Shown here one piece after another: positions 54,998 to 63,223 of a stretch of 64,000 nt of DNA. The DNA is from Mycobacterium sp. D16Q13 (GTDB taxonomy: Bacteria > Actinomycetota > Actinomycetes > Mycobacteriales > Mycobacteriaceae). Where the stretch lies: the NCBI RefSeq assembly GCF_002013375.1, contig NZ_MAEW01000007.1, forward strand, positions 1 through 64,000. Direction: 5' to 3'. Positions within the stretch are counted from its first letter, which is position 1; each line of letters starts with the position of its first letter. The notes beneath the pieces were generated by a model that saw only the letters and a program-made list of their open reading frames with translations, was not told the origin of the DNA and did not search any database. Position numbers and translations under genes: made by a program.

Positions 54998-56069
54998 GGA
55001 CGATTCCCAGGTCGTAGGCCAGCTCGGGATTGCCCTTGCTCTTCCACAGCGCGCCGTCCATGTAGAAGTGGTGCAGTACGAAGGTCAGCGGGACCGCGAA
55101 GATGACCGTGTCGAGCTGCCCCGCGAGGATGCCCAGCCCCCCGAAGAAGGCGACGTACAGCGGCAGCGCCTTACGCGTCGAGAGCCGTGCCAGCAGCAGC
55201 TTCTTCTCGCCCGGATCCTCGGTGCGCGCGAAGCGGGTGTTGTTCCGCGTCCAGTTGATCAGGTGGTACTGCAGACTATGCGTTGTCGTCGCGATCAGGA
55301 TGAGCGCGAAAAGGTCCGAGACCAGCAGATAGGACAGGTTGTAGGACAGCGCCGCGATGACGAAGGTTGCCACCGACATGGCCGGCAGTGCGCGCTGTCC
55401 GGCCCGCTTCAGCTGCACCTGCTCCCAGACGGCGATACCCAACATGACTGCGGCGCAGACGAATCCAGCGATAACCAAGAATCCGGGAATGGGCGGCACC
55501 GGCACGCTCAGGTTCGAGAAGGGCAGTCGGTGACCGAAGACGACGTACTCGGAAAAGTTCAGGCCCTGGCTCGCCCGGTACAGCACCGGAGCCAGGCAGA
55601 CGGCGTACAGCGCGTACTTGATCCGGTTGCGCGGGCCCTTGTAGCCATTCTTCGCGGCGTAGATGTTGATGATGCCAAAGTGCTGTTTGAGAACGTGGAA
55701 CACCTGCCAATAGGCCCAGACGGCCAGCAGCGGCACCATCCAGCCGCCGAACCACAACGTGCCGACGATCGCGGCGACCACGACGAAGCTGATCACATAG
55801 TGCGCCCAGAACCGGGACCGCTCGCGTGGATCCATCCACACACGCGCCGTCGTGGTCAGCACATGCGGGAGGTCGGAAAGCAGGGAGAAGGCCACCGCAC
55901 CGACGAGGAATACCCCCTTGTGCCCGTCGGCCGCGAAGAGCACTGCTGACAACAACGCGCCCAAACCGAAGACGAAGAGGATGTCGACGCGTCTGCTGAC
56001 AAACCACCCCGGCCGGTTCACACCGTCGGTGTTCTTCAGCTCGTCGGTGCCGGTAGCAAAGGTGGCCAT
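54987..56069 (-). CDS. Histidine-rich polytopic membrane protein, first gene of the operon
   Basis: A 360-residue integral membrane protein with about eight segments and several conserved-looking histidine clusters: HVLTTTARVW, FHVLKQHFG, TTTHSLQYHLINW and VLHHFYMDGALW. These recall membrane metalloenzymes such as desaturases and Brp/Blh-type dioxygenases, but I cannot assign a family. A membrane-bound oxidase or a metal-linked transporter are both possible. ATG 56069 is chosen because GAGGA lies about eight bases upstream; ATG 56078 is also in frame. It follows the operator-promoter directly. Confidence 0.75.
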   Translation of the reverse strand: MATFATGTDELKNTDGVNRPGWFVSRRVDILFVFGLGALLSAVLFAADGHKGVFLVGAVAFSLLSDLPHVLTTTARVWMDPRERSRFWAHYVISFVVVAAIVGTLWFGGWMVPLLAVWAYWQVFHVLKQHFGIINIYAAKNGYKGPRNRIKYALYAVCLAPVLYRASQGLNFSEYVVFGHRLPFSNLSVPVPPIPGFLVIAGFVCAAVMLGIAVWEQVQLKRAGQRALPAMSVATFVIAALSYNLSYLLVSDLFALILIATTTHSLQYHLINWTRNNTRFARTEDPGEKKLLLARLSTRKALPLYVAFFGGLGILAGQLDTVIFAVPLTFVLHHFYMDGALWKSKGNPELAYDLGIVRAG

Positions 56070-56105
56070 GGCGATCATCCTCAGGTAGACGTCACAACAT
56101 TAATT

Positions 56106-56124
56106 GATAATGATTATCGTTTTC
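56106..56124 (-). promoter_or_regulatory. Fur-family (probable Zur) operator of the 22-gene operon
   Basis: On the minus strand GAAAACGATAATCATTATC matches 17 of 19 positions of the classical Fur box, GATAATGATAATCATTATC. It contains a perfect 13-bp palindrome (GATAATCATTATC). It lies immediately downstream of the -10 element and covers the expected transcription start, the ideal position for repression. zur is encoded 0.8 kb away. It does not match the IdeR box. Confidence 0.75.
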
Positions 56125-56126
56125 AT

Positions 56127-56155
56127 AACGTAGAGACGTAGCGGCCACGTGTCAA
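56127..56155 (-). promoter_or_regulatory. SigA-type promoter of the 22-gene operon
   Basis: On the minus strand, -35 TTGACA (56155-56150), a 17-base spacer and -10 TACGTT (56132-56127, mycobacterial TANNNT form). The start site is predicted near 56120, inside the Fur-type operator. The ATG of the first gene follows about 50 bases later. Confidence 0.65.
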
Positions 56156-56558
56156 CGCCGAGACCTGTGAGCAGGCTGTGACGCTGCTCACCCACAATTG
56201 GCCGGTTAAGGTGCATAAATTACGATGCGACAGATCAGAAACCCGATCACGCCGACCTGGAGTGAACACCAGGCCGCCATGGTCAAGTCGCCGAGCGTGA
56301 CCGGGCTTACAGGCCCTTCCGCTCCACTCGCCACCCACGACGCCGGCGAATCCAGGCATTACAGCAAACTTTCAGAGAGTCAGGGGTGGCGTCCTGCCGT
56401 GACCCGAGTCCCCACTGGTCCCCAGCCGCCACGACCACACCCTGATAACCAGATCGGCAATCGGCCACTACCCTCAAGAGATGGGCCCGGTTTGCCGCCG
56501 GACCGTATGTTGGGTCTCCGGACAGGCCGGGGCGTGATTCAGGTTGAGGTGAAGCGCC
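56156..56558. other. Intergenic stretch upstream of smtB
   Basis: About 400 bases between the divergent promoter and smtB. An open frame at 56225-56578 has non-coding-like composition. I saw no convincing 12-2-12 SmtB palindrome or second Fur-type box; the smtB promoter must lie here. Confidence 0.4.
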
Positions 56559-56918
56559 GTGGTGAACACCGTGCTTAGTTCCGCACATGACGAACCACCG
56601 CATGCTCCACTCACGCCGCCCGGCCCGCTGCCCCCGCGCGAGATCCTCGAACAGTCCGGTGAGCTGCTCCGTGCACTTGCCGCTCCGGTGCGCATCGCCA
56701 TCGTGCTACAGCTGCGCGAATCGCAACGCTGCGTCCACGAGTTGGTCGACGCGGTCGGTGTCGCCCAGCCGCTCATCAGCCAGCACCTACGGGTACTCAA
56801 GGCCGCCGGCGTGGTCTCCGGAGAGCGCCAGGGGCGCGAGGTGATGTACCGCCTCGTCGACGATCACCTCTCTCATATCGTCGTCGACGCCGTCGCGCAC
56901 ACCGAGGAACAGCGATGA
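56559..56918 (+). CDS. smtB: ArsR/SmtB-family zinc-responsive repressor
   Basis: A 119-residue winged-helix metal sensor matching Rv2358 in context. The DNA-binding helix is AQPLISQHLRVLKAAGVV. The C-terminal alpha-5 zinc site residues are visible (DDHLSHIVVDAVAHTEE: Asp, His, His, Glu). Zinc binding should release it from DNA and allow zur expression. GTG 56559 has GAGGTGA upstream. Its stop overlaps the zur ATG (ATGA), so the two zinc regulators are co-translated. Confidence 0.92.
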   Translation: MVNTVLSSAHDEPPHAPLTPPGPLPPREILEQSGELLRALAAPVRIAIVLQLRESQRCVHELVDAVGVAQPLISQHLRVLKAAGVVSGERQGREVMYRLVDDHLSHIVVDAVAHTEEQR

Positions 56919-57346
56919 GCGTCCGCGAGGAGCGGCCGGTCTTGCCGGGAACCGTGCGTTCCACCCGCCAGCGCGCGGCCATTACCGCCCTGCTGAAACG
57001 GACCGACGAATTCAGGTCCGCACAAGAACTGCATGACGAACTCAAGCGCACCGGGGAAGGCATCGGCCTGACCACCGTTTATCGGACCCTGCAGTCGATG
57101 TCGACCTCGGGCGAGGTCGATGTGCTGCGCAACGACACGGGCGAGTCCGTGTACCGGCGCTGTTCGGACGGCCACCACCACCACTTGGTCTGCCAGAGTT
57201 GCGGTTTCGCGGTCGAGGTACAGGCAGGCGCGGTCGAGGCGTGGGCCGCCGACATCGCCGTGGAGCATGGCTTCACCGAAGTCCACCACACGGTGGAAGT
57301 CTTCGGTCTGTGCAGTCGCTGCAGCGCCGCCAACCCGGTCCCCTAG
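56915..57346 (+). CDS. zur: Zinc uptake regulator Zur (FurB)
   Basis: A 143-residue Fur-family repressor that uses zinc as corepressor. It has an N-terminal winged helix (TRQRAAITALLKRTDEF ... GLTTVYRTLQSM), a His-rich regulatory site (CSDGHHHHLVC), and structural zinc pairs CQSC and CSRC in the dimerisation domain. It corresponds to Rv2359. It is coupled to smtB, overlaps the convergent Rv2360c-like gene by four bases, and is the most likely regulator of the Fur-type box at 56106-56124. Confidence 0.95.
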   Translation: MSVREERPVLPGTVRSTRQRAAITALLKRTDEFRSAQELHDELKRTGEGIGLTTVYRTLQSMSTSGEVDVLRNDTGESVYRRCSDGHHHHLVCQSCGFAVEVQAGAVEAWAADIAVEHGFTEVHHTVEVFGLCSRCSAANPVP

Positions 57347-57750
57347 TTGCCCAACGCCTTTCTCGCGTCAGCGCCCGTCGAAAACACCATCAGTAGCAGT
57401 GTCACCAATGCCTCATCCGTGATTTCGGTGGCGGGAAAGTTGTAGCGCAACAACACATCTGCCTTGCGCCCCTTGGTGATCAACAGAATGTTCCCAAACA
57501 GGGACTTCTGCGCGAGCCCGTCGACCAGGTGCCGCGATTTCGCATTGACGGCCACGTCCCAGGCCAGCACCTGCGACAGCGACACCACATCCAGGCCCGG
57601 CGCGATGGTGACTGCGCGGATCGAGGAGAGCGTGCCCTCGTAATCGGCGGTCAGCGCACCGTCGGCTTCCCTGGTGACCGGCAGCACCGGGTGCAGCACA
57701 CGGTGCACCCGGTCCAGAATCTCGTCGGCTCCGTTATCGGGGTCGGTCAC
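57343..57750 (-). CDS. Conserved protein, YbjN/T3SS-chaperone-like (Rv2360c-like)
   Basis: A 135-residue soluble protein with a YbjN-type alpha-beta pattern ([23 protein letters not shown] at the start, strands TIAPGLDVVSLSQVLAWDV, helix EALVTLLLMVFSTGADARKALG). Its position between zur and uppS and its size match Rv2360c. GTG 57750 overlaps the uppS stop as GTGA. The function is unknown. Confidence 0.8.
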   Translation of the reverse strand: MTDPDNGADEILDRVHRVLHPVLPVTREADGALTADYEGTLSSIRAVTIAPGLDVVSLSQVLAWDVAVNAKSRHLVDGLAQKSLFGNILLITKGRKADVLLRYNFPATEITDEALVTLLLMVFSTGADARKALGN

Positions 57751-58658
57751 TAGGCCGTACCGAATCGCCGGTCGCGCTGCGCATACTCCAGGCAAGCCGC
57801 CCAGAGGTCGCGGCGATCGAAATCGGGGTACATCTTTTCCTGGAACACGAACTCGGCGTATGCCGACTGCCACATCATGAAGTTGCTAGACCGAAACTCA
57901 CCCGAGGGCCGCAGAAACAGATCGACGTCAGGCATATCCGGCTCGTCGAGGTATTTGGCAACGGTCTCCTCGGTGATGCGGTCCGGCTTGAGCTGTCCGG
58001 ACTCCACCAGCCGGGCGATTCTCCTTGTGGCTTCGGCGATTTCGGCCCGGCCACCGTAGTTGATGCATGTGGTCAACGTCAGCGTGCTGTTGTTCTTGGT
58101 GAGCTCCTCGGTGATCTCGAGCTCCTTGTAGACGCTGCTCCACAACCGCGTCTTCTGCCCTGCCCAGCGGAACCGCACGCCCATGTTGTTCAGGTCGTGG
58201 CGGCGACGCTTGACCACGTCGCGGTTGAAGCCCATGAGAAATCGAACCTCGTCCGCGGGCCTTCTCCAGTTCTCCGTCGAGAACGCGTAGGTGGTAAGCC
58301 ACGGGATGCCCATCTCGATGGCACCGCAGACCATGTCCATCATGGTGGCCTCGCCCATCTTGTGTCCCTCGGTGCGTGGCAACCCGCGGGCGCGCGCCCA
58401 GCGCCCGTTGCCGTCCATCACCACCGCGACGTGCCGGGGAACCAGCTCCTTGGGGATGGCCGGCGGTATCGCCCCCGACGGATGCTTGGGCGCGGGATGT
58501 GGACGGGTGCCATCGGGGCCCGAACCGGGCAGCAGCTTGGGGAAAACGGCAGGAAAAACCGTCTTGTCCGGGAACGTCGGGGCGTAGCCGGGCGGGACGT
58601 CGGCCCAATCCGTGAAGTACTTATCCTGCTGCGGATCGGGCTGGCTGCTCTTCACCAT
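57750..58658 (-). CDS. uppS: Decaprenyl diphosphate synthase (cis-prenyltransferase UppS)
   Basis: A 302-residue cis-prenyltransferase that elongates a short prenyl diphosphate with isopentenyl diphosphate to the long-chain polyprenyl carrier used for cell-wall synthesis. It has the active-site motif [17 protein letters not shown], the conserved [14 protein letters not shown], and the C-terminal [25 protein letters not shown]. It corresponds to Rv2361c. It overlaps the end of recO by 38 bases. Confidence 0.95.
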   Translation of the reverse strand: MVKSSQPDPQQDKYFTDWADVPPGYAPTFPDKTVFPAVFPKLLPGSGPDGTRPHPAPKHPSGAIPPAIPKELVPRHVAVVMDGNGRWARARGLPRTEGHKMGEATMMDMVCGAIEMGIPWLTTYAFSTENWRRPADEVRFLMGFNRDVVKRRRHDLNNMGVRFRWAGQKTRLWSSVYKELEITEELTKNNSTLTLTTCINYGGRAEIAEATRRIARLVESGQLKPDRITEETVAKYLDEPDMPDVDLFLRPSGEFRSSNFMMWQSAYAEFVFQEKMYPDFDRRDLWAACLEYAQRDRRFGTA

Positions 58659-59406
58659 GGGTCATATTTAACCTGGTCCCGCGTTCGACCAGCGGGAGTG
58701 TCCGCAGCTTGCGCTCCAGATGCCACTGCAAATGCGCCGCGATCAATCCGCTGGCCTGCGTGCGCTGGGTCTGCGGCACGTCATCGGTGGCCGCCCAGTC
58801 GCCGTCGTGAAGTGCGGCCATCAGCTCCAGCACACCCGGCGGTGGAGTCGCCGCACCCGCGGGACGGCAGTGCACACAGACGCTGCCACCCGCCCCCACA
58901 TGGAAGGCCCGGTGCGGGCCGGGGGTGGCACAGCGCGCGCACTCGTTGATGGCGGGTGCCCACCCGGCAATGCTCATGGCGCGCAACAGATACGCATCCA
59001 GAACCAGCTCGCGGGAGCGCTGCTGATCGGCGATGGCCCTGAGCGCGCCAACGGTGAGGCGGTGCAGAGCGAGGGCCGGGGCGCGCTCTTCACCGGCGAT
59101 CCGCTCAGCGGTCTCCAGGACGGCGCAGGCGGTGGTGTACCGGCCGTAATCGCTGACGATGTCCGACGCGAAGGCGTCGATGGCCTGCACCTGCGTGACG
59201 ATGTCCAGATTGCGTCCCGGATGCAGCTGCACATCGATATGCGCGAACGGTTCCAGCCGCGACCCAAACTTACTGCGGGTGCGGCGCACCCCCTTGGCTA
59301 CCGCGCGGACCAGGCCATGCTGGCGGGTCAGCAGGGTCACGATGCGGTCGGCCTCACCGAGCTTGTGCTGCCGCAGCACAACAGCACGATCCCGATAAAG
59401 CCGCAT
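58621..59406 (-). CDS. recO: DNA repair protein RecO
   Basis: A 261-residue recombination mediator of the RecFOR pathway. It has an N-terminal OB fold ([39 protein letters not shown]), a helical region, and the zinc-binding C-x2-C ... C-x2-C pattern ([17 protein letters not shown]). ATG 59406 starts the family N terminus [11 protein letters not shown]; the open frame upstream overlaps the amidase gene on the other strand. It corresponds to Rv2362c and is divergent from amiA2. Confidence 0.94.
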   Translation of the reverse strand: MRLYRDRAVVLRQHKLGEADRIVTLLTRQHGLVRAVAKGVRRTRSKFGSRLEPFAHIDVQLHPGRNLDIVTQVQAIDAFASDIVSDYGRYTTACAVLETAERIAGEERAPALALHRLTVGALRAIADQQRSRELVLDAYLLRAMSIAGWAPAINECARCATPGPHRAFHVGAGGSVCVHCRPAGAATPPPGVLELMAALHDGDWAATDDVPQTQRTQASGLIAAHLQWHLERKLRTLPLVERGTRLNMTHGEEQPARSAAG

Positions 59407-59479
59407 GCGAACAGTTTTCCATCTGGTACCGACGAATCCCCGCATTGACGCACTATTTCGACGGCCTACCCTTCTGGTC

Positions 59480-60880
59480 ATGTCGGGCTTTCCTACGCTC
59501 ACCTCCCAGGCCTCCGCGCTGGTAGAGGGTTCGGCCAGCTCCGTTTCCCTGACCCTCGCGGCGCTCAACGCGATCAAATCCAGCCAGTCGACCCTCAACG
59601 CGTTCCGGGTGGTGTGCACCAAGAGCGCCCTCGCCGATGCCGCCGAGGCCGACAAGCGATTAGCCAGGGGCGAGCGGCTGCCGTTGCTCGGGGTTCCCAT
59701 TGCCATCAAGGACGACACCGACCTGGCGGGCACCCCCACCGCATTCGGTACCGCCGGGGCCGTGGGCTCGGAATCCGAGGACGCCGAACTGGTGCGACGG
59801 CTGCGGGCAGCGGGCGCGATCATCGTCGGCAAAACCAATACCTGCGAGCTCGGCCAGTGGGGCTTCACCAGCGGTCCCGGCTTCGGGCACACCCGCAACC
59901 CGTGGAGCCGCGCTCACACCCCCGGCGGATCGTCGGGGGGTAGCGCCGCCGCGGTGGCGGCCGGCCTCGTCGCCGGGGCAATCGGTTCGGACGGGGCCGG
60001 AAGCATCCGGATTCCGGCCGCATGGACGCACCTGGTCGGCATCAAGCCGCAGCGTGGACGGATCTCCACCTGGCCACTGGCGGAGGCGTTCAACGGGATT
60101 ACGGTGCACGGGCCCCTGGCGCGCACCGTTGCCGATGCCGCGCTGTTATTGGACGCCGCCTCGGGGAGCGCGCCCGGAGATCTGCACAAGCCACCCCATG
60201 TGCGGGTGTTCGACGCCGTCCAGGAGGACCCGGGGCAGCTGCGTATCGCGCTGTCGCTCAAGGTTCCGTTCTCAGGGTTTCCCGCGCACATTCATCCGAC
60301 GATCGAAGCCGCGACCCGCTATGTGGGCCATCAGCTGCGTTCGCTCGGGCATATGGTGTCCGAGGGCGATCCGGATTACGGCGTCGGGCTCGGCCTGAAC
60401 TTCCTGCCGCGGGCGACCGCCGGGCTGCTGCCCTGGCAGGACCGGCTCGATGCCGGCGCGCATTGGGATCACCGCACCGTGACCAACATGCGTACGGGCC
60501 GACGCCTGGCGGGCTGGGCGCTGCGGCGGGCGCGTGCCGCGGAGCCGAGGCTGCAGGCACGCGTCGGCAAGATCTTCGGCAGCTTCAATGTCGTGCTGGC
60601 GCCAACGACAGCCCAACCGCCAACGGGTATCTACGATTTCGACGATATCGGCAGCATCGCAACGGATCGCGGACAAATCGGCGCCTGCCCCATGACCTGG
60701 CCGTGGAATGTGCTCGGGTGGCCATCGGTCAACGTGCCCGCCGGTTTCACCGAGGACGGGTTGCCGGTCGGCGTACAGCTGATGGGTCCGGCGAATAGCG
60801 AGCCACTGCTGATTTCCCTTGCGGCGCAGCTCGAATCGATCAACAACTGGGCATCGGAGACCCCCGACCCCTGGTGGTGA
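59480..60880 (+). CDS. amiA2: Amidase (amidase-signature family, AmiA2-like)
   Basis: A 466-residue amidase hydrolysing carboxamides to acid and ammonia. The catalytic Ser-cisSer-Lys triad is visible: Lys in GVPIAIKDDTDLAG, Ser in TPGGSSGGSAAAVAAG, and nucleophile Ser in SDGAGSIRIPA. It corresponds to Rv2363. ATG 59480 is chosen over an earlier GTG because the earlier stretch overlaps recO. The physiological substrate is unknown. Confidence 0.92.
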   Translation: MSGFPTLTSQASALVEGSASSVSLTLAALNAIKSSQSTLNAFRVVCTKSALADAAEADKRLARGERLPLLGVPIAIKDDTDLAGTPTAFGTAGAVGSESEDAELVRRLRAAGAIIVGKTNTCELGQWGFTSGPGFGHTRNPWSRAHTPGGSSGGSAAAVAAGLVAGAIGSDGAGSIRIPAAWTHLVGIKPQRGRISTWPLAEAFNGITVHGPLARTVADAALLLDAASGSAPGDLHKPPHVRVFDAVQEDPGQLRIALSLKVPFSGFPAHIHPTIEAATRYVGHQLRSLGHMVSEGDPDYGVGLGLNFLPRATAGLLPWQDRLDAGAHWDHRTVTNMRTGRRLAGWALRRARAAEPRLQARVGKIFGSFNVVLAPTTAQPPTGIYDFDDIGSIATDRGQIGACPMTWPWNVLGWPSVNVPAGFTEDGLPVGVQLMGPANSEPLLISLAAQLESINNWASETPDPWW

Positions 60881-60911
60881 CGGGCCCTTTTGCCGCGCTC
60901 CCCTCGGCCGT

Positions 60912-60973
60912 CCCTTTGCATCGACACGCCGTGTTTTGCGTCGGCTACTCGTGAAATGCGTCGAAAACCGTAG
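60912..60973. repeat. 62-bp inverted repeat, left copy
   Basis: This copy is the reverse complement of 61871-61932 at 58 of 62 positions. All four differences are transitions. It starts CCCTTTGC and ends AAAACCGTAG, and contains the near-repeat TTTTGCGTCGG / AAATGCGTCGA. It ends nine bases before the stop of the enclosed gene. Confidence 0.9.
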
Positions 60974-60982
60974 CTTCGATGA

Positions 60983-61831
60983 CTAGGCGGCGCGCTGCGC
61001 GGCGGTCAGTGCCGCTCGCACGCGCTCGATCACTGCGTCGGGCCGGTGCGCCAGCTGATCACGACTGACACGCACCAGCCGCCAGCCCATCGAAGCGATC
61101 ATCTCGTGCCGTTCGATATCGCGGCGATGCTGGTCAGAATCGCCCCAGTGCTGCGCCCCGTCGAATTCGGCGGCCACCCGTTGTTCCCGCCAGCCCATGT
61201 CGAGGCGAATGGTCCGCCCGTCGGGACCGCGCAGTTCGATCTGAGTTTCCGGCTCGGGCAATCCGGCACCAACGAGACACATACGTAGTCGAGTTTCCTG
61301 CACCGATTCCGCACCTGCATCCGCCAGTGCCAGCACGCGTTCCAACTGCCTCAGCCCTCGCGCCCCGCGATGCCGCTCGGTGACTCGCGTGACCGATTCA
61401 ACTGTGCACAGCCGCAGCAGCACATCAACAAGCTCGACAGCTCTGTTTAGCCGGACACGGCGGCCAACATCGAACACCGTGCGGGCCGGTGTGGTCACTA
61501 GTATCCCACGAACCGTCATCACCTCCGCGAGCAGCAATCTGTCGCTATGGATCACAATCCCCGGTGGTGAATCGTGTCGCCGACGCACTAGCTCGGCCGG
61601 TCGATCCGCCGATATCCATGAGTTGCCGTGCAACGCAGCGGCTGACACTCCAGACACCACACCCTTGCGCCCGGACCACAAGAAGGCCGCCTCGGCGCGA
61701 AGCGCTGCGGTCAGTTCGACATCGCGTCGCCGATAGACGTTTTGGAACACCTTCGCGTAGTCCTTACGGAGCATCTGCGGTGTCAGCACCCCCGACGCCA
61801 GTCCCTCGCTTGCAACGATGAGCCCACCCAT
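60983..61831 (-). CDS. DUF559 / Vsr-like nuclease-fold protein with AbiEi-like N terminus
   Basis: A 282-residue protein. The N-terminal half resembles the winged-helix region of AbiEi-type proteins (VLTPQMLRKDYAKVFQNVYRRRD). The C-terminal half is DUF559/Vsr-like, a PD-(D/E)xK-type fold, with Glu in ESVQETRLR, Asp in IRLDMGWREQ and Glu-Phe-Asp in VAAEFDGAQHW, ending RVSRDQLAHRPDAVIERV. Many copies of such genes occur in mycobacterial genomes (recalled, not searched); their role is unknown. This copy is tightly enclosed by 62-bp inverted repeats and interrupts the amiA2-era backbone order, suggesting a mobile unit. Confidence 0.8.
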   Translation of the reverse strand: MGGLIVASEGLASGVLTPQMLRKDYAKVFQNVYRRRDVELTAALRAEAAFLWSGRKGVVSGVSAAALHGNSWISADRPAELVRRRHDSPPGIVIHSDRLLLAEVMTVRGILVTTPARTVFDVGRRVRLNRAVELVDVLLRLCTVESVTRVTERHRGARGLRQLERVLALADAGAESVQETRLRMCLVGAGLPEPETQIELRGPDGRTIRLDMGWREQRVAAEFDGAQHWGDSDQHRRDIERHEMIASMGWRLVRVSRDQLAHRPDAVIERVRAALTAAQRAA

Positions 61832-61870
61832 GGCAGGACCCTTGCATGCCCCTCTGACAAGTCGACGAGA

Positions 61871-61932
61871 CTACGGTTTTCGACGCATTTCGCGAGTAGC
61901 CGACGCAAAACGCGGCGTGTCGGCGCAAAGGG
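61871..61932. repeat. 62-bp inverted repeat, right copy
   Basis: Partner of 60912-60973. Together they bound a unit of about 1.02 kb holding only the DUF559 gene. No target-site duplication is evident just outside the two copies. Confidence 0.9.
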
Positions 61933-61967
61933 GGGCAATCGGGGCAAGGGGGGCCGCAGGGGTGGAG

Positions 61968-62888
61968 CTAGAACCCGAGCTTGCCGAGCTGCTTGGGGTC
62001 GCGCTGCCAGTTCTTGGCCACCTTGACCCGCAAATCCAGGAAAACCTTGGTGCCCAGCAGCTTTTCGATCTGTTTGCGCGCATTGGTCCCGACTTCGCGC
62101 AGCCGCGATCCGCCCTTGCCGATGACGATGCCCTTTTGGCTGTCCCGCTCGACGTAGAGGATCGCGTGCACATCGATCAGCTCCGAGCCCTCGGGCCGAC
62201 CCTCGCGTTCGTTCACCTCGTCGATCACCACCGCCAGCGAGTGCGGTAGCTCGTCACGCACACCTTCGAGCGCCGCCTCGCGGATCAGCTCGGCCATGAG
62301 CACCTCTTCGGGCTCATCGGTCAGCTCACCGTCGGGGTAAAACGCGGGCCCGGGCTGCAGCTTCGACGCCAAAACTTCGGTCAGCACCTCAACTTGGGCT
62401 CCAGAAACCGCGGACACCGGAACAATGTCCGCATCCGGCCCGACAAGCTCGGATACCGCCAGCAGCTGCTCGGCCACCCGCTCCTTGCTCACCTTGTCGA
62501 TCTTGGTGACGATCGCGATCAGCGTGGTGCGCGGCGCGATGAGCTTGATCTGCTCGTAGATCCACTTGTCGCCCGGCCCGATGCCCTCATCGGCCGGAAT
62601 GCACAGGCCGATCACGTCGACCTCGGAATACGTATCGCGCACAAGGTCGTTGAGCCGTTGCCCGAGAAGCGTGCGCGGCCGATGCAGCCCCGGAGTGTCG
62701 ACGAGGACGATCTGGTAATTCTCGCGGTGCACGATTCCGCGAATCGTATGCCGGGTGGTCTGCGGCCGGTTCGAGGTGATGGCGACCTTCTGCCCCACCA
62801 GCGCATTGGTCAGCGTCGACTTACCGGTGTTCGGCCGTCCGACGAAACAGACGAAGCCAGAACGGAACTCCTCATCGGTTCCGCTCAC
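61968..62888 (-). CDS. era: GTPase Era
   Basis: A 306-residue GTPase needed for 16S rRNA maturation and small-subunit assembly. The G motifs are visible: G1 GRPNTGKSTL, G3 DTPGLHRPR, G4 TKID, and G5 near VSAVSG. The C-terminal KH domain carries GIVIGKGGSRLREVG. It corresponds to Rv2364c. ATG 62888 overlaps the upstream gene's stop as ATGA. Confidence 0.96.
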   Translation of the reverse strand: MSGTDEEFRSGFVCFVGRPNTGKSTLTNALVGQKVAITSNRPQTTRHTIRGIVHRENYQIVLVDTPGLHRPRTLLGQRLNDLVRDTYSEVDVIGLCIPADEGIGPGDKWIYEQIKLIAPRTTLIAIVTKIDKVSKERVAEQLLAVSELVGPDADIVPVSAVSGAQVEVLTEVLASKLQPGPAFYPDGELTDEPEEVLMAELIREAALEGVRDELPHSLAVVIDEVNEREGRPEGSELIDVHAILYVERDSQKGIVIGKGGSRLREVGTNARKQIEKLLGTKVFLDLRVKVAKNWQRDPKQLGKLGF

Positions 62889-63223
62889 AACTGCCCCGCA
62901 GGCACACCGGTGCGGTCGGTCACGATGACCGTCGCCGACGGCGACAGCTCTCGCACCGCCGCGATACCCGGATCCTCGTGAGAGCCACCGACCAGCACCG
63001 CGGCCTCGATGGCCGACGCTCCACTGGAGACCGCCGCTGCCACCGCCGCCTGCAGCGCCGTCAGCGACAGTGCCGAAAGCGACACCGGCGCACCCGCATA
63101 GGTGCGCCCGTCGCCGTCGCGCACCGCCGCTCCTGACTTCGCCTCGGCACGCCCCATCGCTCCACGGGCCAACACGACGAGCTTGTTATCTTCATCGTTC
63201 AGACTGGCGCCTGATTCACTCAT
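62885..63223 (-). CDS. Conserved cytidine-deaminase-like small protein (Rv2365c-like)
   Basis: A 112-residue protein with the cytidine-deaminase-like fold pattern ([47 protein letters not shown]) but without the His-Ala-Glu and Cys-x2-Cys zinc ligands. Deaminase activity is therefore unlikely. It corresponds to Rv2365c in position and size. ATG 63223 has GGAAAGAG upstream. It is coupled to era downstream and overlaps the CBS protein gene upstream. Confidence 0.85.
   Translation of the reverse strand: MSESGASLNDEDNKLVVLARGAMGRAEAKSGAAVRDGDGRTYAGAPVSLSALSLTALQAAVAAAVSSGASAIEAAVLVGGSHEDPGIAAVRELSPSATVIVTDRTGVPAGQL

Noticed and set aside
56106..56124. An IdeR iron box.
   Set aside because: The sequence lacks the TTAGGTTAG-type arms and matches the Fur/Zur pattern instead.
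33652..56155. The operon could be the known isonitrile lipopeptide (kupyaphore-type) locus.
   Set aside because: Only FAAL and ACP are shared; there is no NRPS, isonitrile oxidase or thioesterase-like gene in the window.
56225..56578. A 117-codon frame upstream of smtB.
   Set aside because: Pro/Arg-rich with no ribosome binding site; overlaps the smtB start region.
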